Positions 45,820 through 57,618 of a stretch of 64,000 nucleotides of DNA are shown here, piece by piece. The notes under the pieces were generated by a model. That model was given only the letters and a program-made list of their open reading frames with translations. It searched no databases and was not told the origin of the DNA. Source of the stretch: Diphasiastrum complanatum. Lineage: Eukaryota; Streptophyta; Lycopodiopsida; Lycopodiales; Lycopodiaceae. Where the stretch lies: NCBI GenBank assembly GCA_029204225.1, contig CM055113.1, positions 4,727,881 to 4,791,880 on the forward strand. The letters are read 5' to 3'. Within the stretch, counting starts at the first letter, position 1; every line of letters begins with the position of its first letter. The translations under genes and the position numbers were made by a program.

Positions 45820-46740
45820 TCACTTGGCATTTTCGACAGGAAATATTAGCCCTGCCTGCCTAAGTCGTTCTAATTCTCGCTCACGGCCCCATCCAAAGAT
45901 GAGTACTCCTGCTGGGTTGTCTATGATACAATTGCTCAGTCTGAGCCATGGTCGGCCTAACAACATAGAAAACCCCCGATTCCCGGCATACATTCGCATC
46001 ACGTAGAAATCTACCTGGATGGTTCTGTCGACTACAGTGATTGGTACAATCTTAAGTTCTCCTTTTGGTTTTATCACTGAATTGTTGGCCAGTTTGAGGG
46101 CGGTCAACATGGCTGGTTCTAGTGTGAATCCCAATCTGTCAACGAGCTCTAGGCTAATAATACTTACGGCAAATCTTGCATCGACTATGGCTCCCTTCAC
46201 AAGTAGGCCATCAATTAATACATCTACCTTAGGACAATAGCGGTCTAGGATTCCTGCTTCGATGTGTCCGACTGTAGGGGGTTCCAACGGTCTAGGTCTC
46301 ATCATGCGTCGGATGGTGCGCTTAATGGTGGGTGACAGTTGGACCAATTGCCACAGTCCTATTTGTAGCTTCATATTTTCCAATGTTTGTGTTAGATCGA
46401 TATTTTCTATTCTTAGGTTCACATCAAGGTTTCTACAAATTTTGCGTGTTGTATCCCTTGCTCTCTTTGCCCCTATCCCAATTTTTCCTTTTCCAGTCTT
46501 TCTTCGTCCTAAGGTTCTGAGGTGTCATCTCCCTTCTAAGGCGCTCACCTCCCCCCGTTCCCTAGGTGCTACAGCTTCTACCTCTGGCTTGATCAACCCT
46601 TGGTCACTGGCTACTGGTTTGTCTATCTGCAGGGGCGTAGTTTTGGGGGGTTCACTTCAGAGGTTACTTCTCGTTACTACTAAGATTTCCTTCCTCGTTG
46701 TGGTCTGGTCTATTGTTTCTAACTCAATGAAATTTACGGG
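45820..46740 (-). pseudogene. Gypsy gag tail and protease
   Basis: The ORF 45820-46422 holds the protease region: VDVLIDGLLVKGAIVDARFA, then FSMLLGRPWLRLSNCIIDNP, which is the conserved LLGRPWL segment. The active-site triad expected as D-S/T-G is not preserved (VDARF). Upstream, minus-strand sequence to about 46740 reads as a charged linker between gag and protease, with a stop. Gag zinc knuckles are not present before the break at 46766. Confidence 0.72.
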
Positions 46741-46765
46741 TGCTCGATTATCCTCTAAGAGTGCT

Positions 46766-47803
46766 TTTACAAGTTTGAGAACCAATGAGAAAAAACGTTA
46801 TTGGTACAAGCATGGAAGGAGGACAATATGTATGATGATTTGCTTGTCATATTTCCACGTGTTGATGAGGACAAGGAATTACAATTTTCTGCCCTCTTTT
46901 CAAGAGAGTTCGGTGTGGGATTTAAGAGATCCGATGAAACCAATATAACAATTTCTCTCAATACATGTGATTTTGAAGTTTGCATGATTGAAGTCACTCC
47001 ACTTTTGTGGGAGGTTGCCAAACATTTTTTACTCAAAAAAATAAATGAATTTGCTGAAAAAATTGAAGGCTCTTATTAATCCAACAACAACTCCAATAAA
47101 GATTCTAATAAGGGAGATCACTCACGAGGTGAGAACAATAATTCTTCTAGTAGCCATTTGGGTGAGTATAGCTCTCAATCTAGTGCTGCAATTTCATCTG
47201 GTCGGTCCAAAAAAGCTCCTGGAGATGATGGTGATTATAGTGGTAGGGATGATGAGGGTGGCAATGGGGATAAAGATAAAAAGCACAATCCAACTAAAAA
47301 AGCTAATGATGATAAAAGATTGAATCGCACTGTGATAGTGGTATTTAAAAAAGGAGTCATAGTGGTATTTAAGAAAGGAATCGGACACTTTAATTGTAAT
47401 CATAGGCGCCAGCCTGTTCCACGAGATTTGTAAAACCATGCTCTGTTCTTTCCAAAATAAAATTTTCGTTTGATAAGAAGTTAAAGAATGATCGAAAGAT
47501 CACTATAAGGAAGAAGAGTGCAACTCGAGCTCTCCGAGTGATGATTTGGGTGGCTGCATGTTGAAAATTTGTATGAGCAGCAGGGAACAAATCAATCCTG
47601 CATCTCTCGATGGTGAATCTAAATACGGCTTGTTCAAAGATTTCGAGGGAACCCCTCTCGTCGTGATAGGCAAGGAAAGCGAAACTGTCAGCAACCTACA
47701 ATTTCGAGTGCGAAAGAATGCTAAGCAAATTGCATCGCGACACCAGCCACAATGGCTTTTTATTCTCGTTCACTTTGAATCACAAAAAGACACATCTGAG
47801 TAA
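46766..47803 (+). pseudogene. Family X copy 3
   Basis: The 5' end is missing: homology starts at CTTACAAGTTTGAGAACC, inside the N-terminal part. The frame 46801-47079 stops at a TAA where copy 2 has TTA. It continues in frame at 47158-47433, where arginine replaces copy 2's stop and an 8-codon block (VIVVFKKG) is duplicated. A CAA-to-TAA change ends it near 47432. A frameshift follows, then 47546-47803 with the GGFTFRSC block deleted. It is informative for reconstructing gene history but cannot encode a full protein. Confidence 0.75.
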
Positions 47804-49274
47804 CATTCCACAGTCCGGAAAAGTTGAGACAGACGAAGGAGGCCAGAAAGTGATTGTACCGCAGTTTCTAAGTCAGCTTGTTGCAGCTTGACGACTCCAT
47901 TGGACCTCAAAAGCACATTTGGTTGTATTTGCCATCCATGGTTTTATTTAATGTTGCAACAGGATTTGATAGCTGCGATAGCAAATTTAGGCACAACATC
48001 ACACATGATTTAGGCAAGGCGAAAGGGTTTATTAGCACTGCGCTGCCGGTTTGGATTAGACCAGTTGTGCAGAAGAGCCCAATAACTACCGGGGATACAG
48101 GGCCAGAGCGACTAGGGAGCGCCTACAACAACAAAGTGAACAACTGCCAAAGTTTAAGGAATCAAGGTTTCTAGACTCCGACCGGAGAAAGATACGTTGA
48201 TTAGGAAGCAGATTCCCGGAATAAAAGTGGGCACTACGCACTTTGGAAGCCAGAAATCTGGGTTACGGTGATCAGAAAGAAAGTTGTAGATTGTTTTCAC
48301 AACCTGCTGGCTGCAGGTTGATCTGCCTTGCCTGCATCTAGGGCCATTCTTGGACGATTCAAAATTGATTAGGGTCTTGAATCACAGCTTTGTTTGTTAT
48401 TTGCTTGGTTTGTGGACGCTTGTTTTCAACTATGAGGTAAATTTGAAAAGGCAATCCTCCGCAGCCAGGAAAAATGAACTGGTGGATCTAACAAATAGAA
48501 GCTTGTCTGAGTACAAGGAGAAAAATGAAGGGGAGCGCTAGCATGGGTATGAGAAAGAGTAAATTGGCTACTTCAGTTGGTGCTCAGGATTGTGAAAGCT
48601 GGAACCGAGTATCAGGATCAGGTAGATGGAGCATCCCAGTATCATAAAAGCAGTAGCAAATAACATACTATTGCCTTAATCATTGTTGGTTACTTATTGT
48701 CAACTACATCCAAGATATAGATCTATGATCTATTACACGTTTTGCAACCACATAAATAAGATCAAAAACCATGACTCTGTGCCGCTGTGATGAGTTTTTA
48801 GGTTAGGAAAGGCAAAAACACCAAATTTTCAGTTATCTGATTTGTTGTCATTTCATTTGTGGAAACAGAGCTGCTTCATTATATTTAAATCAACTAGTCA
48901 CTAAATAAAAATTGACTTCATCTGTGGAAGCATAGCTGATTGACTATATTTGATTTAACTATGTCACTCAATAAAGATTGACAAGTACGATTGACATATC
49001 ACAGATTTACTTAATGTCGATTTTAATATTAAGATTTCTATATGAACTTAAAGTTGTTTTTGTCATTAGCCAACACTATCAAATGATTGTCTTTTTGAGA
49101 ATTACTTATTGTTTCACATATGTTGGTGGCATGGTATTATAAATTTGAATTCATATATATGTCTAATTTAACTCCTTAACAAGAATCATGGTTCAATATT
49201 TTTATTTCACACCTACTACAAACATGTATTTGGATCTCTCAATTTCAAAGAATCTTCCAACCATGTTTTGTTGT
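47804..49274 (+). other. Family X 3' part and flank, copy B
   Basis: Matches 23500-25230, with small deletions (for example the loss of about 28 bp near 47755 and of the GGGCTCCACT stretch near 48421). A 95-98 codon frame kept in both copies (47878-48174 and 23602-23889) ends in SLRNQGF. Confidence 0.6.
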
Positions 49275-49860
49275 AAAGATCAAGGCTCTACGCACAGATG
49301 GAGGGGGAGAGTACATCTTCACATAATTCAAGGAGTTCTGCAAGGCCAACGGGATACTTCAACAATACACAACCAGCTACTCACCTCAGTCCAATGTTGT
49401 AGTTGAGCAGAAAAAACGGACACTCATTGAAAGTGCCAAGAGCATGATGGCCCATGTCTCTCTTCCAAAGAAGTTCTGGGTAGAAGTTGTTACTACAGCT
49501 GCCTACTTATAGAATCGATCAATCACCAAAGCCCTAAATGACAAGACACCTTATGAGGTGTAGACAGGATTGAAACCATCACTCAAACATATTCGAGTGC
49601 TTGGATGCATCACTTTCGCTCAGAACCTTGAGGATCTAAGAAGAAAGCTAAATGACAAGAGCAGAACGATCTTCATTGTCTATTCCCCAGACCACAAGAC
49701 ATACAAGCTCTACAATTTGGATACCGAGAAGACATTCACCAGTAGAGATGTCATTTTTTTGGAAGACCAGTTCATCGACCACAAAGGGAAAGATACTGAT
49801 AAAAAAGACTCCAGGATCGAGCAATCAGTCAATTCCGATCTAGAGATTCAACTGTAGAAT
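49275..49860 (+). pseudogene. Copia integrase, C-terminal two-thirds
   Basis: The sequence opens at IKALRTDGGGEY, the second catalytic Asp region of integrase. It then reads SPQSNVVVEQKKRTLIESAK, which contains the DDE glutamate, and the LKHIRVLGCITFAQ block (ORF 49570-49857). Stops interrupt it at about 49326, 49509 and 49561, and a further one ends it near 49857. An acidic linker follows towards reverse transcriptase. Confidence 0.82.
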
Positions 49861-50064
49861 CTCGATGCTGACTCAGATGATGAGTCAGAACCTCAATGAG
49901 TCAACTCACATCAGAGGACCGAAGTTCAACCCAGAAGGTCGAACAAGTCCGGAAAGTCTCCATCCAGATTTATAGATGATCCAACGGCCAGCTACTTTGT
50001 GCAGGAACCGACCATAGTTTTTGAGGTGATGTCTACTCCTGATGCTGACTAGTGGAAATTAGCG

Positions 50065-51230
50065 ATGGACACCGAATTAGATTCTCTATTGGAGAATCAA
50101 ACATGGACACTCATTGAGCTGCCAAAGGATCGAAACCCAATTCCATGCAAATGGATATTGAAGGAAAAGTACGACGCTGAAGGAAGACTAAATCGTTACA
50201 AGGCCAGGCTAGTCGCCAAAGGCTTTTCCCAGATTCCAGATCTGGATTATTCAGAAACCTTCAGCCCAGTCGTCAAACATGCTTCCATCCGCCTACTCCT
50301 CTCCTTTGCAGCTGCAGCAGATCTCGAAGTCCATCAGATGAATGTCCAGACTACTTTTCTCAATGGAACCATCAAAGAGGAAATCTATATGACAGAGCCA
50401 GAGGGATACGAACTCAACGACAAGCAACAACACCTTGTATGCAGAATTTACAAGGCGCTCTACGGGCTGGAACAATCACCTAGAGCCTGGTTCCTAAAAC
50501 TATCAAAGGAACAGGAAAAGGAGGAAATGAAGCGCTACCCCTTTCAATCCATCTTCAGTTCACTGATGTACGCAATGATTTGCATGCGACCAGACCTTGC
50601 ATATTCGATCAGTACACTCAGCCAGTTCTTGTCAAATCCAGACGTAGTTCATTGGAAAGCACTAACAAAGTCATGAAGTACATCTAAGCAACAAAAACTC
50701 TCAGCATCTGCTACGGAGGCAGCCAAACTGCCAACATCCTTGAAGCCTACACAGATGCGGATTGGGCATGAGATGTCGACACCAGAAAATCAACTTCTGG
50801 ATTTGTATTTTTATACAACCAAGGCTCAATCTCATGGAACAGCCGGGAGCAGACCTCAGTTGCATTATCATCAACGGAATCCAAATACATAGCTACTGCC
50901 ACAAATGCAACCAAAGAGGCAATCTGGCTAAGGCAACTTCTCGTAGACCTGAACGTTGCACAAACGCTTCCTACAAACATCTATTGTGACAATCAAAGCA
51001 CAATAGCACTTTCTCTCAATCCGCGATTTCACTTTCGAAGGAAATATATAGAAATCAGGTATCATTAACTTAGAGAGAAATTGCACAACAAGGAAGTAGA
51101 ATTAATTTTCTGCAGAACAAACTACATGGCAGCAGATTACTTCACAAAGGCTCTATCAAAGGAGCAACATCTCAGACTTAACGATATGCTAAATATGAAG
51201 ATCAAAGTTTTTCAAGATCCTCATTAAGGG
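50065..51230 (+). pseudogene. Copia reverse transcriptase and RNase H, YVDD deleted
   Basis: The frame 50065-50676 reads the RT fingers and palm (NPIPCKWILKEKYDAEG, RYKARLVAKGFSQIPDLDYS, LYGLEQSPRAWF). It jumps near 50500 to the region after the catalytic site (FSSLMYAMICMRPDLAYSIS), so the YVDD motif is deleted. RNase H continues in a shifted frame with YTDADWA, STESKYIATATNATKEAIWL and ADYFTKALS. The end precedes the polypurine tract normally. Confidence 0.85.
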
Positions 51231-51234
51231 GGAG

Positions 51235-51750
51235 TGTTAGATTTGTTATGCTCAGTCTTAAAAATCGTTAAGTAATGAGCATCTTGAAAACAGAAGGCCG
51301 ACAACATGATTTGGGACCTTCACATTTTTCCCTTTAAGTGATTCCCATTTATGCCTTAAAACGATTTAAGGCACCTTTGTTTTTTGCCTTCTTCGCCCTT
51401 TTTCCATGCCTTCACAAAAAAAGTGACACACTGGCCAGAATGACTTAAAAACCATTTCTGGACCACCTTCGCCTTTTTCACTTCTTTGCAAAAAATGTTA
51501 ATGAGAATTTCTCTTTCAATCAGAGTTATCTGCAACCAGAGTTATCACGCTCAACAAGCTGAAGTTATTACTTCAAGCCATTGTACTCACTGTTCATATT
51601 TATCAGAGTGCAACTTTTGTCTCACTACTGCGTCGTTCATTTGCGCAAACTGTATGAATTCTTCTACTTGAATATTGTGTTTCCGTTCCTACATGCCTAC
51701 GCTTTGAGCAGCTGAGCCTCCGCTGTGCTCACGACCACCATTTTACGACA
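51235..51750 (+). repeat. Copia 3' LTR
   Basis: 516 bp from TGTTAGATTTG to TTTTACGACA. The start follows the purine tract and the end coincides exactly with the resumption of homology to copy A (26946). Confidence 0.85.
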
Positions 51751-52514
51751 ATTTTTTTATGTCACTTCAACGGACATGCAAATTCTTAATGAGTCCCCGT
51801 CCAAGTATTGTCAGTTGTATGTTATTATTGGCATCTAATGAGAGGGTGCACATGCCCCTACAACTAGTCTAATATTTTACTAATCGAAACTAACATATCT
51901 TACTTAATGTCATGTTGGTAAGGTTCTTGTTTTTCGTGATACTTTTTTTTTATCAACTCTCTATCCTTTTCCTATGTGTTCTTTTTGTACCGTCCATATT
52001 TGGTTTTTTTTTCTTTTTGGAAGTTTGTTTGATTTCTTGATCTATTGCTTATCAAGCTTAATTACCTGCTCCTACTTCACCCATATATTTTCCTTTACTT
52101 AGCTCTTGGTTCTAAAAAGCTTTTGGAGTTTGTTTGAGTTCATGATTGCCTATTAAGAAGTTGCATTGTACAGCATACTAGAGAAGAATTTTGATTGAAG
52201 AATGCTCAACTACCAGACTGAAAGTCTCAATATCATTAGGGGAGGTCCAACCGCTATAAGGGCCCTTTGTAAAGATACTTGTTTTGACTTTTCAACTATT
52301 CGATGTCCACATGTCCCAATAATATTTTTACACATGTGCAGGACGATAACGGTGTTTGCCGGACAAATTATTTTCACAAATTTTCGGGCATATTTGTAGC
52401 CAGTTCAAAAATCCCGCCGGGCAGAGTCTAGATATGTGATTGGATAATATATTGTTGCCCGTCGGGAAAAGACTGCCCGAGTTTAACTAACTGAAGTTAA
52501 ACTAATTTGCATGG

Positions 52515-53744
52515 ATGGTTCAACTAACTGAAGTTATCAATCATTTTGTACATTATCAATCGTTTTGTATCTTGGATGTTCATTATCAATCATTTTGTAT
52601 CTTGCACTGTTATGCAATGGCCGCTTGCAATCGAAGACCGCATAGTGCAATCAATTCGGTCACTGTTTGTAATGAAAGAGATTCTGAAGGGTTATGGATA
52701 CCATGCACATATAGAAAGTTTCAATGGGTTGTGATGCATCCCTCATCAAAAGGTGCATTTCACAAAAGAAAAAAATCAAATATGGATTACAGAAACTTTT
52801 GGAAAGGAAGAATTTTAGAGTTCAAAGTTTCAAAGGGAGGTCAATCCATTTTAGAAGTCTTGATTCAACATGTGTATATGCACAATGAAGTTATGGTAGA
52901 GGATGTCAATCCTGTAGATCAACTCAAATGCAATTGTATGTGATGCAACTTACGCTGATTTTTCTAACGGTTGATGATCCACATTCATTATTGTGATATA
53001 TTTGTGTTAAAATATAATATTGTCTTTTGCAGACTTGTATCCATCGAGCATAAGCGAATGGCAACCAATACAATCACTTGCAGGCATCATAGACGTCATT
53101 CATTATGATATCGTTTTACTCTAGTATAAGCATCGTCCTTTAAAGTCACTTTTGGATTCTGGCATTTTTTTTTACAATTCTCTTTATATACCATGCAAAA
53201 ATGGTTTGAATGGCAAACTAGAAACTCTACCTCTACCACATTTTTTCAGTAAGGAATGGGTTCTCCCCGATTCTACCATAGCAGAAAGTTTTAGATCGAA
53301 GTTTTTTATGGACATTCAAAACTGCATGAAATGTAGCATAGGTTCAAAAACCAATCGACTATATTGGTATTTACCATTTGCAATTTTTGTAGATTTTTTT
53401 GCTAGATGCAATGTTCGTAAAACAACTACAATGTTCATTGCTAAGGATTTAACTAATGAAATGATATCAGAACTCCTTGATGATCATTGGGATGTTAAAA
53501 CTAATGGTAGCATTCAATGTAGGGATAACAAATCATCCATGATATTTTGATATCATATAGAAAAACAAATGCTTTCTTTTATGTTTTATTATAGAGATGG
53601 ATTAGAGATAATAATGAATGGAAAGCATTAGATCAAGACTTTACAGTGAACCATCAAGAGCAAATGCAAATAGAGGTGAAGCAAAATGAGGTTGTTATTG
53701 CGACAATTGAAGTGGAGGAGGACTGGAGTCTAAAATATATATGA
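52515..53744 (+). pseudogene. Intron-containing gene of unknown function with one internal stop
   Basis: Exon 1 (52515-52935) ends at a GTATGT donor. Exon 2 (from 53033) follows a TTTTGCAG acceptor, and the joined phase-1 junction opens a frame that continues to 53550. A single TAG at 53122-53124 interrupts it. A third exon may start at 53595 after TTATTATAG and end at a TGA at 53742-53744, using a weak donor GAT/GTTAAA near 53489. The product would be about 350 residues, with tryptophan- and lysine-rich segments (NFWKGRILEFKVSKGGQS, RLYWYLPFAIFVDFFARC). The first 30 codons contain a tandem TTATCAATC repeat and may not be translated. The family is not recognised; it could be a captured gene in a DNA transposon. 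Confidence 0.45.
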
Positions 53745-54239
53745 TCAGAACTTACAATGCTCCAATTTGACATAACTCAAAGCTATGGTTTTCAAGTAAA
53801 TGGAAGAATGGTACGTTTTTGTATTAAATAGTCTATATAATTGTTATACTGTTATTTATTAAAAATGATTTATTGATAGATCATTTGCAATGTTAATGCA
53901 GATTTGAGCAAGGCAAGAAGATCATATTCCATGCAAAGATTTATTGTCAAGCATAGAAATTGTCGAAACAAATTAAAGCTTTGATGAATCAGTTAATCTA
54001 CAATATTGGTGAGCTTAATTTTCTTTGTGAAATTTTAGATTGCTAACTTTTGGCTCCTTTTATATTAACCCACATTGTTTATTGATAAATGTAATTCCAT
54101 TGTTTTCATGTGTAGGTTCAAGAAAAGTGAAATGAAGAATTGAAATAGCAACAATAGAATATCAAATGATGGAAATAGCAACAATCGAATATCAAAAGAC
54201 CCAAAAAGTCATCATTTGTACACATTGAATGTAAACTTT

Positions 54240-55960
54240 TGAAATACCTAATTTTGTATTGGCCTTTCAATAAGACCATTTATCTATTTTTCTATATAAA
54301 TTTCTTTTTCATGAGCTCTTTCAAGTGTAAGCACAGCTTCTTGATCCGTTGTCACCGATGTTGCATTAGAGAGAAAAATCTTAAGCATCTCTTGTCGAAA
54401 TTCAAATATGTCATTTTGTGTGAATTTCGGACAGGTGAACTGCAAATCATCAACAATAAAGCCAAATTTTTAAGACATGAACAATTGCAAACAATTCTTT
54501 CTCATAGGTACAATACCTAGATTGAGCAGGATTGAGTTTCTTACCAATGATTAGTATTGGTGCTGAAGTAACACTTTTCTTAAGCAACTCAAAACAATTA
54601 TTCATATCCTCCGTCCACTACACTAGTGGACTCTTAGCCCTCTGGCTTAGCTTCTTATAGCCTTTCAAGGCCTGGATAAGAGGAAATGCCAATTGAGCAA
54701 ATTGGGGTATATGCCAAAAGAAGAATCCTACAAATTCCAAGAAAGACTTGCTTTCCCAAATTATGGTAAGAATTGGCCAATCAATAACCTTCTAAATACA
54801 ATCGGGCTCGATCTCCACACCTCGTTCGAAACTCTTATGCCCCAAGTAGGACAATTCCTTTTAACAAGAAAGTCACACTTAGACTTTTTGGCAAAGAGCT
54901 TTTCCCTCCTTAGGATGTCCAAAACAATCCTAAGATGCTCTTTATGTTCTGCCAAAGTCTTATTGAACACTAGGATAGCATCTAAGAATACCACAACGAA
55001 TCTTCCCAAATATGGCCTGAACGAATCATTCATCATCTGTTGGAAAGTTGTCGGTGCATTGGTTAGACCAAATGAAAAATCTATAGTGTCCAAAGCGAGT
55101 TTGAAAATCCATTTTTGGTATATCTTCTATCCTAATGCGTATCTGCTGATATCTCAACCTTAGATCTATCTTGGTAAAGTACTCAGCACCACCAAGATAA
55201 TCTATTAGGTCATCCATCCACGACAGTGGATATCTATTCTTAATGGTTACCTTGTTCAATTTCTTATAATTTATCCAAAACCTTATAGTCTCATCCTTCT
55301 TGGCCATCAGAACCACTGGTAATGCCCAAGGAGACTTACTAGGTTGTACCCACCCCTTCTTCAAGTAATTATGTAATTGCATATTTACCTCAGTCACTTC
55401 CAATGAACTTTTCCGGTAAGGACGTTGTGTGATCGGAATTGAACCAGGTATAAGTTTAATTTTATGATCAGCTGTCTTTTTGGGTGGTAAACCTACAGGA
55501 AGGTCTATAAAAACATCATTGAATTCTTGTCTAAATTCATTATAGGCTTCAAGCTCTGTAGTGTTCTCATTGGGTATATTCATGACATTTATTAAGTTTA
55601 TTATCATTGAAACAAATGAAATCATTGTGAAAACATAAAAAAAAAATTCAATTCAGAATTCTTCATTATTGAATTAAGTTCCCGTTTAGAATAGGATTAA
55701 CATTTTTAGTGTTAGCACTTAAACTAGTCTTGATCTTAATTAAATGACCCTGATGCATAAAAGATAAAGATTTTTCAACCAAATCAATTTTCAATGACTT
55801 ATTCTTATCAAAATATCATTGTTGCTCAAGAACAATATCCACATTAGATATTGCAACAGTATAGAATTCTAGTTTTTCAGAGTAATCCTGTATGTGCAAT
55901 TCTACATCAGGAACAACATAATCTATAAACACGGAATTGATTTTGTGAAGATTATTAAAA
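54240..55960 (-). mobile_element. Minus-strand Ty3/Gypsy protease-RT-RNase H fragment
   Basis: Read from 55960 down: a protease tail that closely matches 11130-11400, a linker, reverse transcriptase (55625-55026 and 55093-54761) and RNase H (about 54640-54300). Gag, integrase and LTRs are missing. It is the same family as the 10.4-11.6 kb remnant, in opposite orientation. Confidence 0.8.
54761..55625 (-). pseudogene. Gypsy reverse transcriptase, catalytic site altered
   Basis: Motifs in order: VGLPPKKTADHKIKLIPGS (start of RT), WVQPSKSPWALPVVLMAKKD, FWINYKKLNKVTIKNRYPL, YFTKIDLRLRYQQIRI, then in the second frame [16 protein letters not shown] and the catalytic region [11 protein letters not shown]. 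The active site should read F-x-D-D; here it is FLDA, so the second metal-binding aspartate is gone. A frameshift near 55060 separates the two frames. Sequence to 54300 continues into RNase H with shifted frames. Confidence 0.85.
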
Positions 55961-56102
55961 TATTATCTTCCTATCTCGAGTTTGGGGTCATGTCCATGAT
56001 AATTTCCACTAGATTTCATGTTGTACATATAAAGAGTTTGAATTGAGCATATATTCTTCTAGTGTAGCTCGTATTTGAGCTAGATAGGTTCAATTATGAT
56101 GA

Positions 56103-56301
56103 CATGCAGATGTTTAGATAGCATGCAAAGTCTTACTGTATGCATGCAAGCCACATGCAACATGCAAAGTAGTTTTTGTGATCTACACATGTCTAGGCAA
56201 TTTTATGAGTTGACATGCAGTACATGCACCATACATGCATGCAGTTACACATGTGGATCTTTGGTAGGTGAATTAGTTCAGTTAAGTGGACTTTCCATGC
56301 A
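56103..56301. promoter_or_regulatory. Cluster of CATGCA (RY-type) motifs
   Basis: CATGCA occurs at 56103, 56122, 56143, 56154, 56161, 56214, 56223, 56234, 56238 and 56296: ten hits in 199 bp on one strand. CATGCA is the core of the RY element bound by B3-domain seed regulators of the ABI3/FUS3/LEC2 group. A regulatory role here is inference; a degenerate simple repeat is an alternative. Confidence 0.5.
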
Positions 56302-56400
56302 ACTCCACTGTGAAGATGTGTATTTATTAAACAACGAATATACATCCGAATGAAGCAATATATATTCACATAAGAAGACAAAAGCTGGATACATATATAA

Positions 56401-57527
56401 TGAAGGGACCTGCCTATATTTTTCGCGACATACTAAATATCGCATATAAAGGACAAGTCCTCAACAATGAAGCGACATCTACAACAACCCTTAAATAAAG
56501 ACACTTACATGAAACGACGCGATTCGAATCGACAATTCTAACTATAGTAATCTAAACTCAGGGTTAGATACATCTTTGCGGTATAATCTACATACGTGTC
56601 AGATATATATTGGTTAACCTTATTCAGTAAAGCGACACGCCTCTAATTTATAAAGACGTGATTGTTCGCTCTGAAGATGATAAAGAGAAGACACGATTCA
56701 GTCTTACTCACCAGGAGATATAGTTTATGTATTCGCTGAGAGATAAAAGTTTATGTACTTGTGAGAGATCTTCTGAAGTACTCTAACAATCTTTCTTATA
56801 TAAATCTATCTCTGGTCAGACAGTTGCATAAGTACATTACAGTCTATGCTGTGAATCCGTAAAAGTGTTCTAACGAACTGTCTTAAAACTAACTTATTCG
56901 TTCATTCGAATATTTGTTCGACACTCGAATACTTGTTGGATACCCGAATAACGTCTATCATCAGAAGTCTATCTCAGTCATCGATAGAAAAGTATGTATA
57001 TAACTGAATTGATAGTCCCTGTCTGAAGAATTGAGATAAGATATCTGTATTCTGAATATCTCCGAACATATGTTTCTAACATATTCGAAGATTATACAAG
57101 AGATTTAACTCTGAGGAGAACACTAGTTGTTGAGGACTACTGTTTAACTTTTGTTAATCCAAGAATAGGATTAACTTATGATCACTGATGAACGAATACA
57201 TCGAAATCAATCCGAATTCTTGCCGACACCTTAATCAGATAGAGTGGAGTACATTCGTACTACTCTGATAACAATTCTCCTGTAGAACGCCAATTCTTCG
57301 ATTCGAAAGAGAAGACTGATATTCCAATTTTAAACATTCATTTATCCATTAAGTAATACTGGTTACTTAACCCATATGTCTGTTTGACAACCAGACTAAT
57401 TCTCCATTTTATATCATACGAATAAGTCAGAACAATATCAACATTATTCCATAAAGAAGCTATCCTCTTGGGGATTCGACACTAAATACTACAAAACTAT
57501 ACCAAATACAATTGGTATACCACGACA
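56401..57527 (+). repeat. 5' LTR (boundaries approximate)
   Basis: The right end is set by CACGACA about 15 bp before the primer site. The left end is a candidate TG at 56401 but cannot be confirmed, because the 3' LTR is not in the window. The true start could be up to about 150 bp to the left. Confidence 0.45.
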
Positions 57528-57542
57528 TAAAAAACCAAATTT

Positions 57543-57560
57543 TGGCGCCGTTGCCGGGGA
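57543..57560 (+). other. Primer binding site, tRNA-Asp type
   Basis: TGGCGCCGTTGCCGGGGA is complementary to the 3' end of plant tRNA-Asp, the primer used by Athila-group elements. Confidence 0.92.
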
Positions 57561-57618
57561 TAGCCAAAAACAACCATGTTGATAGAAAACTGACAAAATC
57601 ATCGTCATTAATAAGTAT

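Larger units (their letters stand above)
44396..46765 (-). mobile_element. Minus-strand Ty3/Gypsy gag-pol remnant
   Basis: Read from 46765 down to 44396 the order is gag/protease linker, protease, reverse transcriptase, RNase H and the start of integrase, the standard Gypsy order. It is broken by frameshifts and stops. Both ends are recombination edges: family X begins at 46766 and the NPNE segment at 44395. No LTR is present. The integrase part matches the fragment at 15.1 kb. Confidence 0.85.
49275..51750 (+). mobile_element. 5'-truncated Ty1/Copia element with 3' LTR
   Basis: The element begins abruptly inside the integrase core and runs through reverse transcriptase and RNase H to a purine tract (TTAAGGGGGAG) and a complete 3' LTR. 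The 5' LTR, gag and protease are missing. So is the 1.7 kb of flanking DNA present in copy A, which points to one deletion spanning both. Confidence 0.88.
46766..52233 (+). repeat. Segmental duplication, copy B
   Basis: Matches 22190-27436 in order, with the centre replaced by a Copia fragment (49275-51750). The right limit is at GTCTCAATAT near 52233, after which the copies are unrelated. Confidence 0.85.

Noticed and set aside
52234-54239. DNA transposon with ends at 52234 and near 54240
   Set aside because: The left edge is sharp and looks transposon-like, but no matching terminal inverted repeat or target duplication was found on the right.
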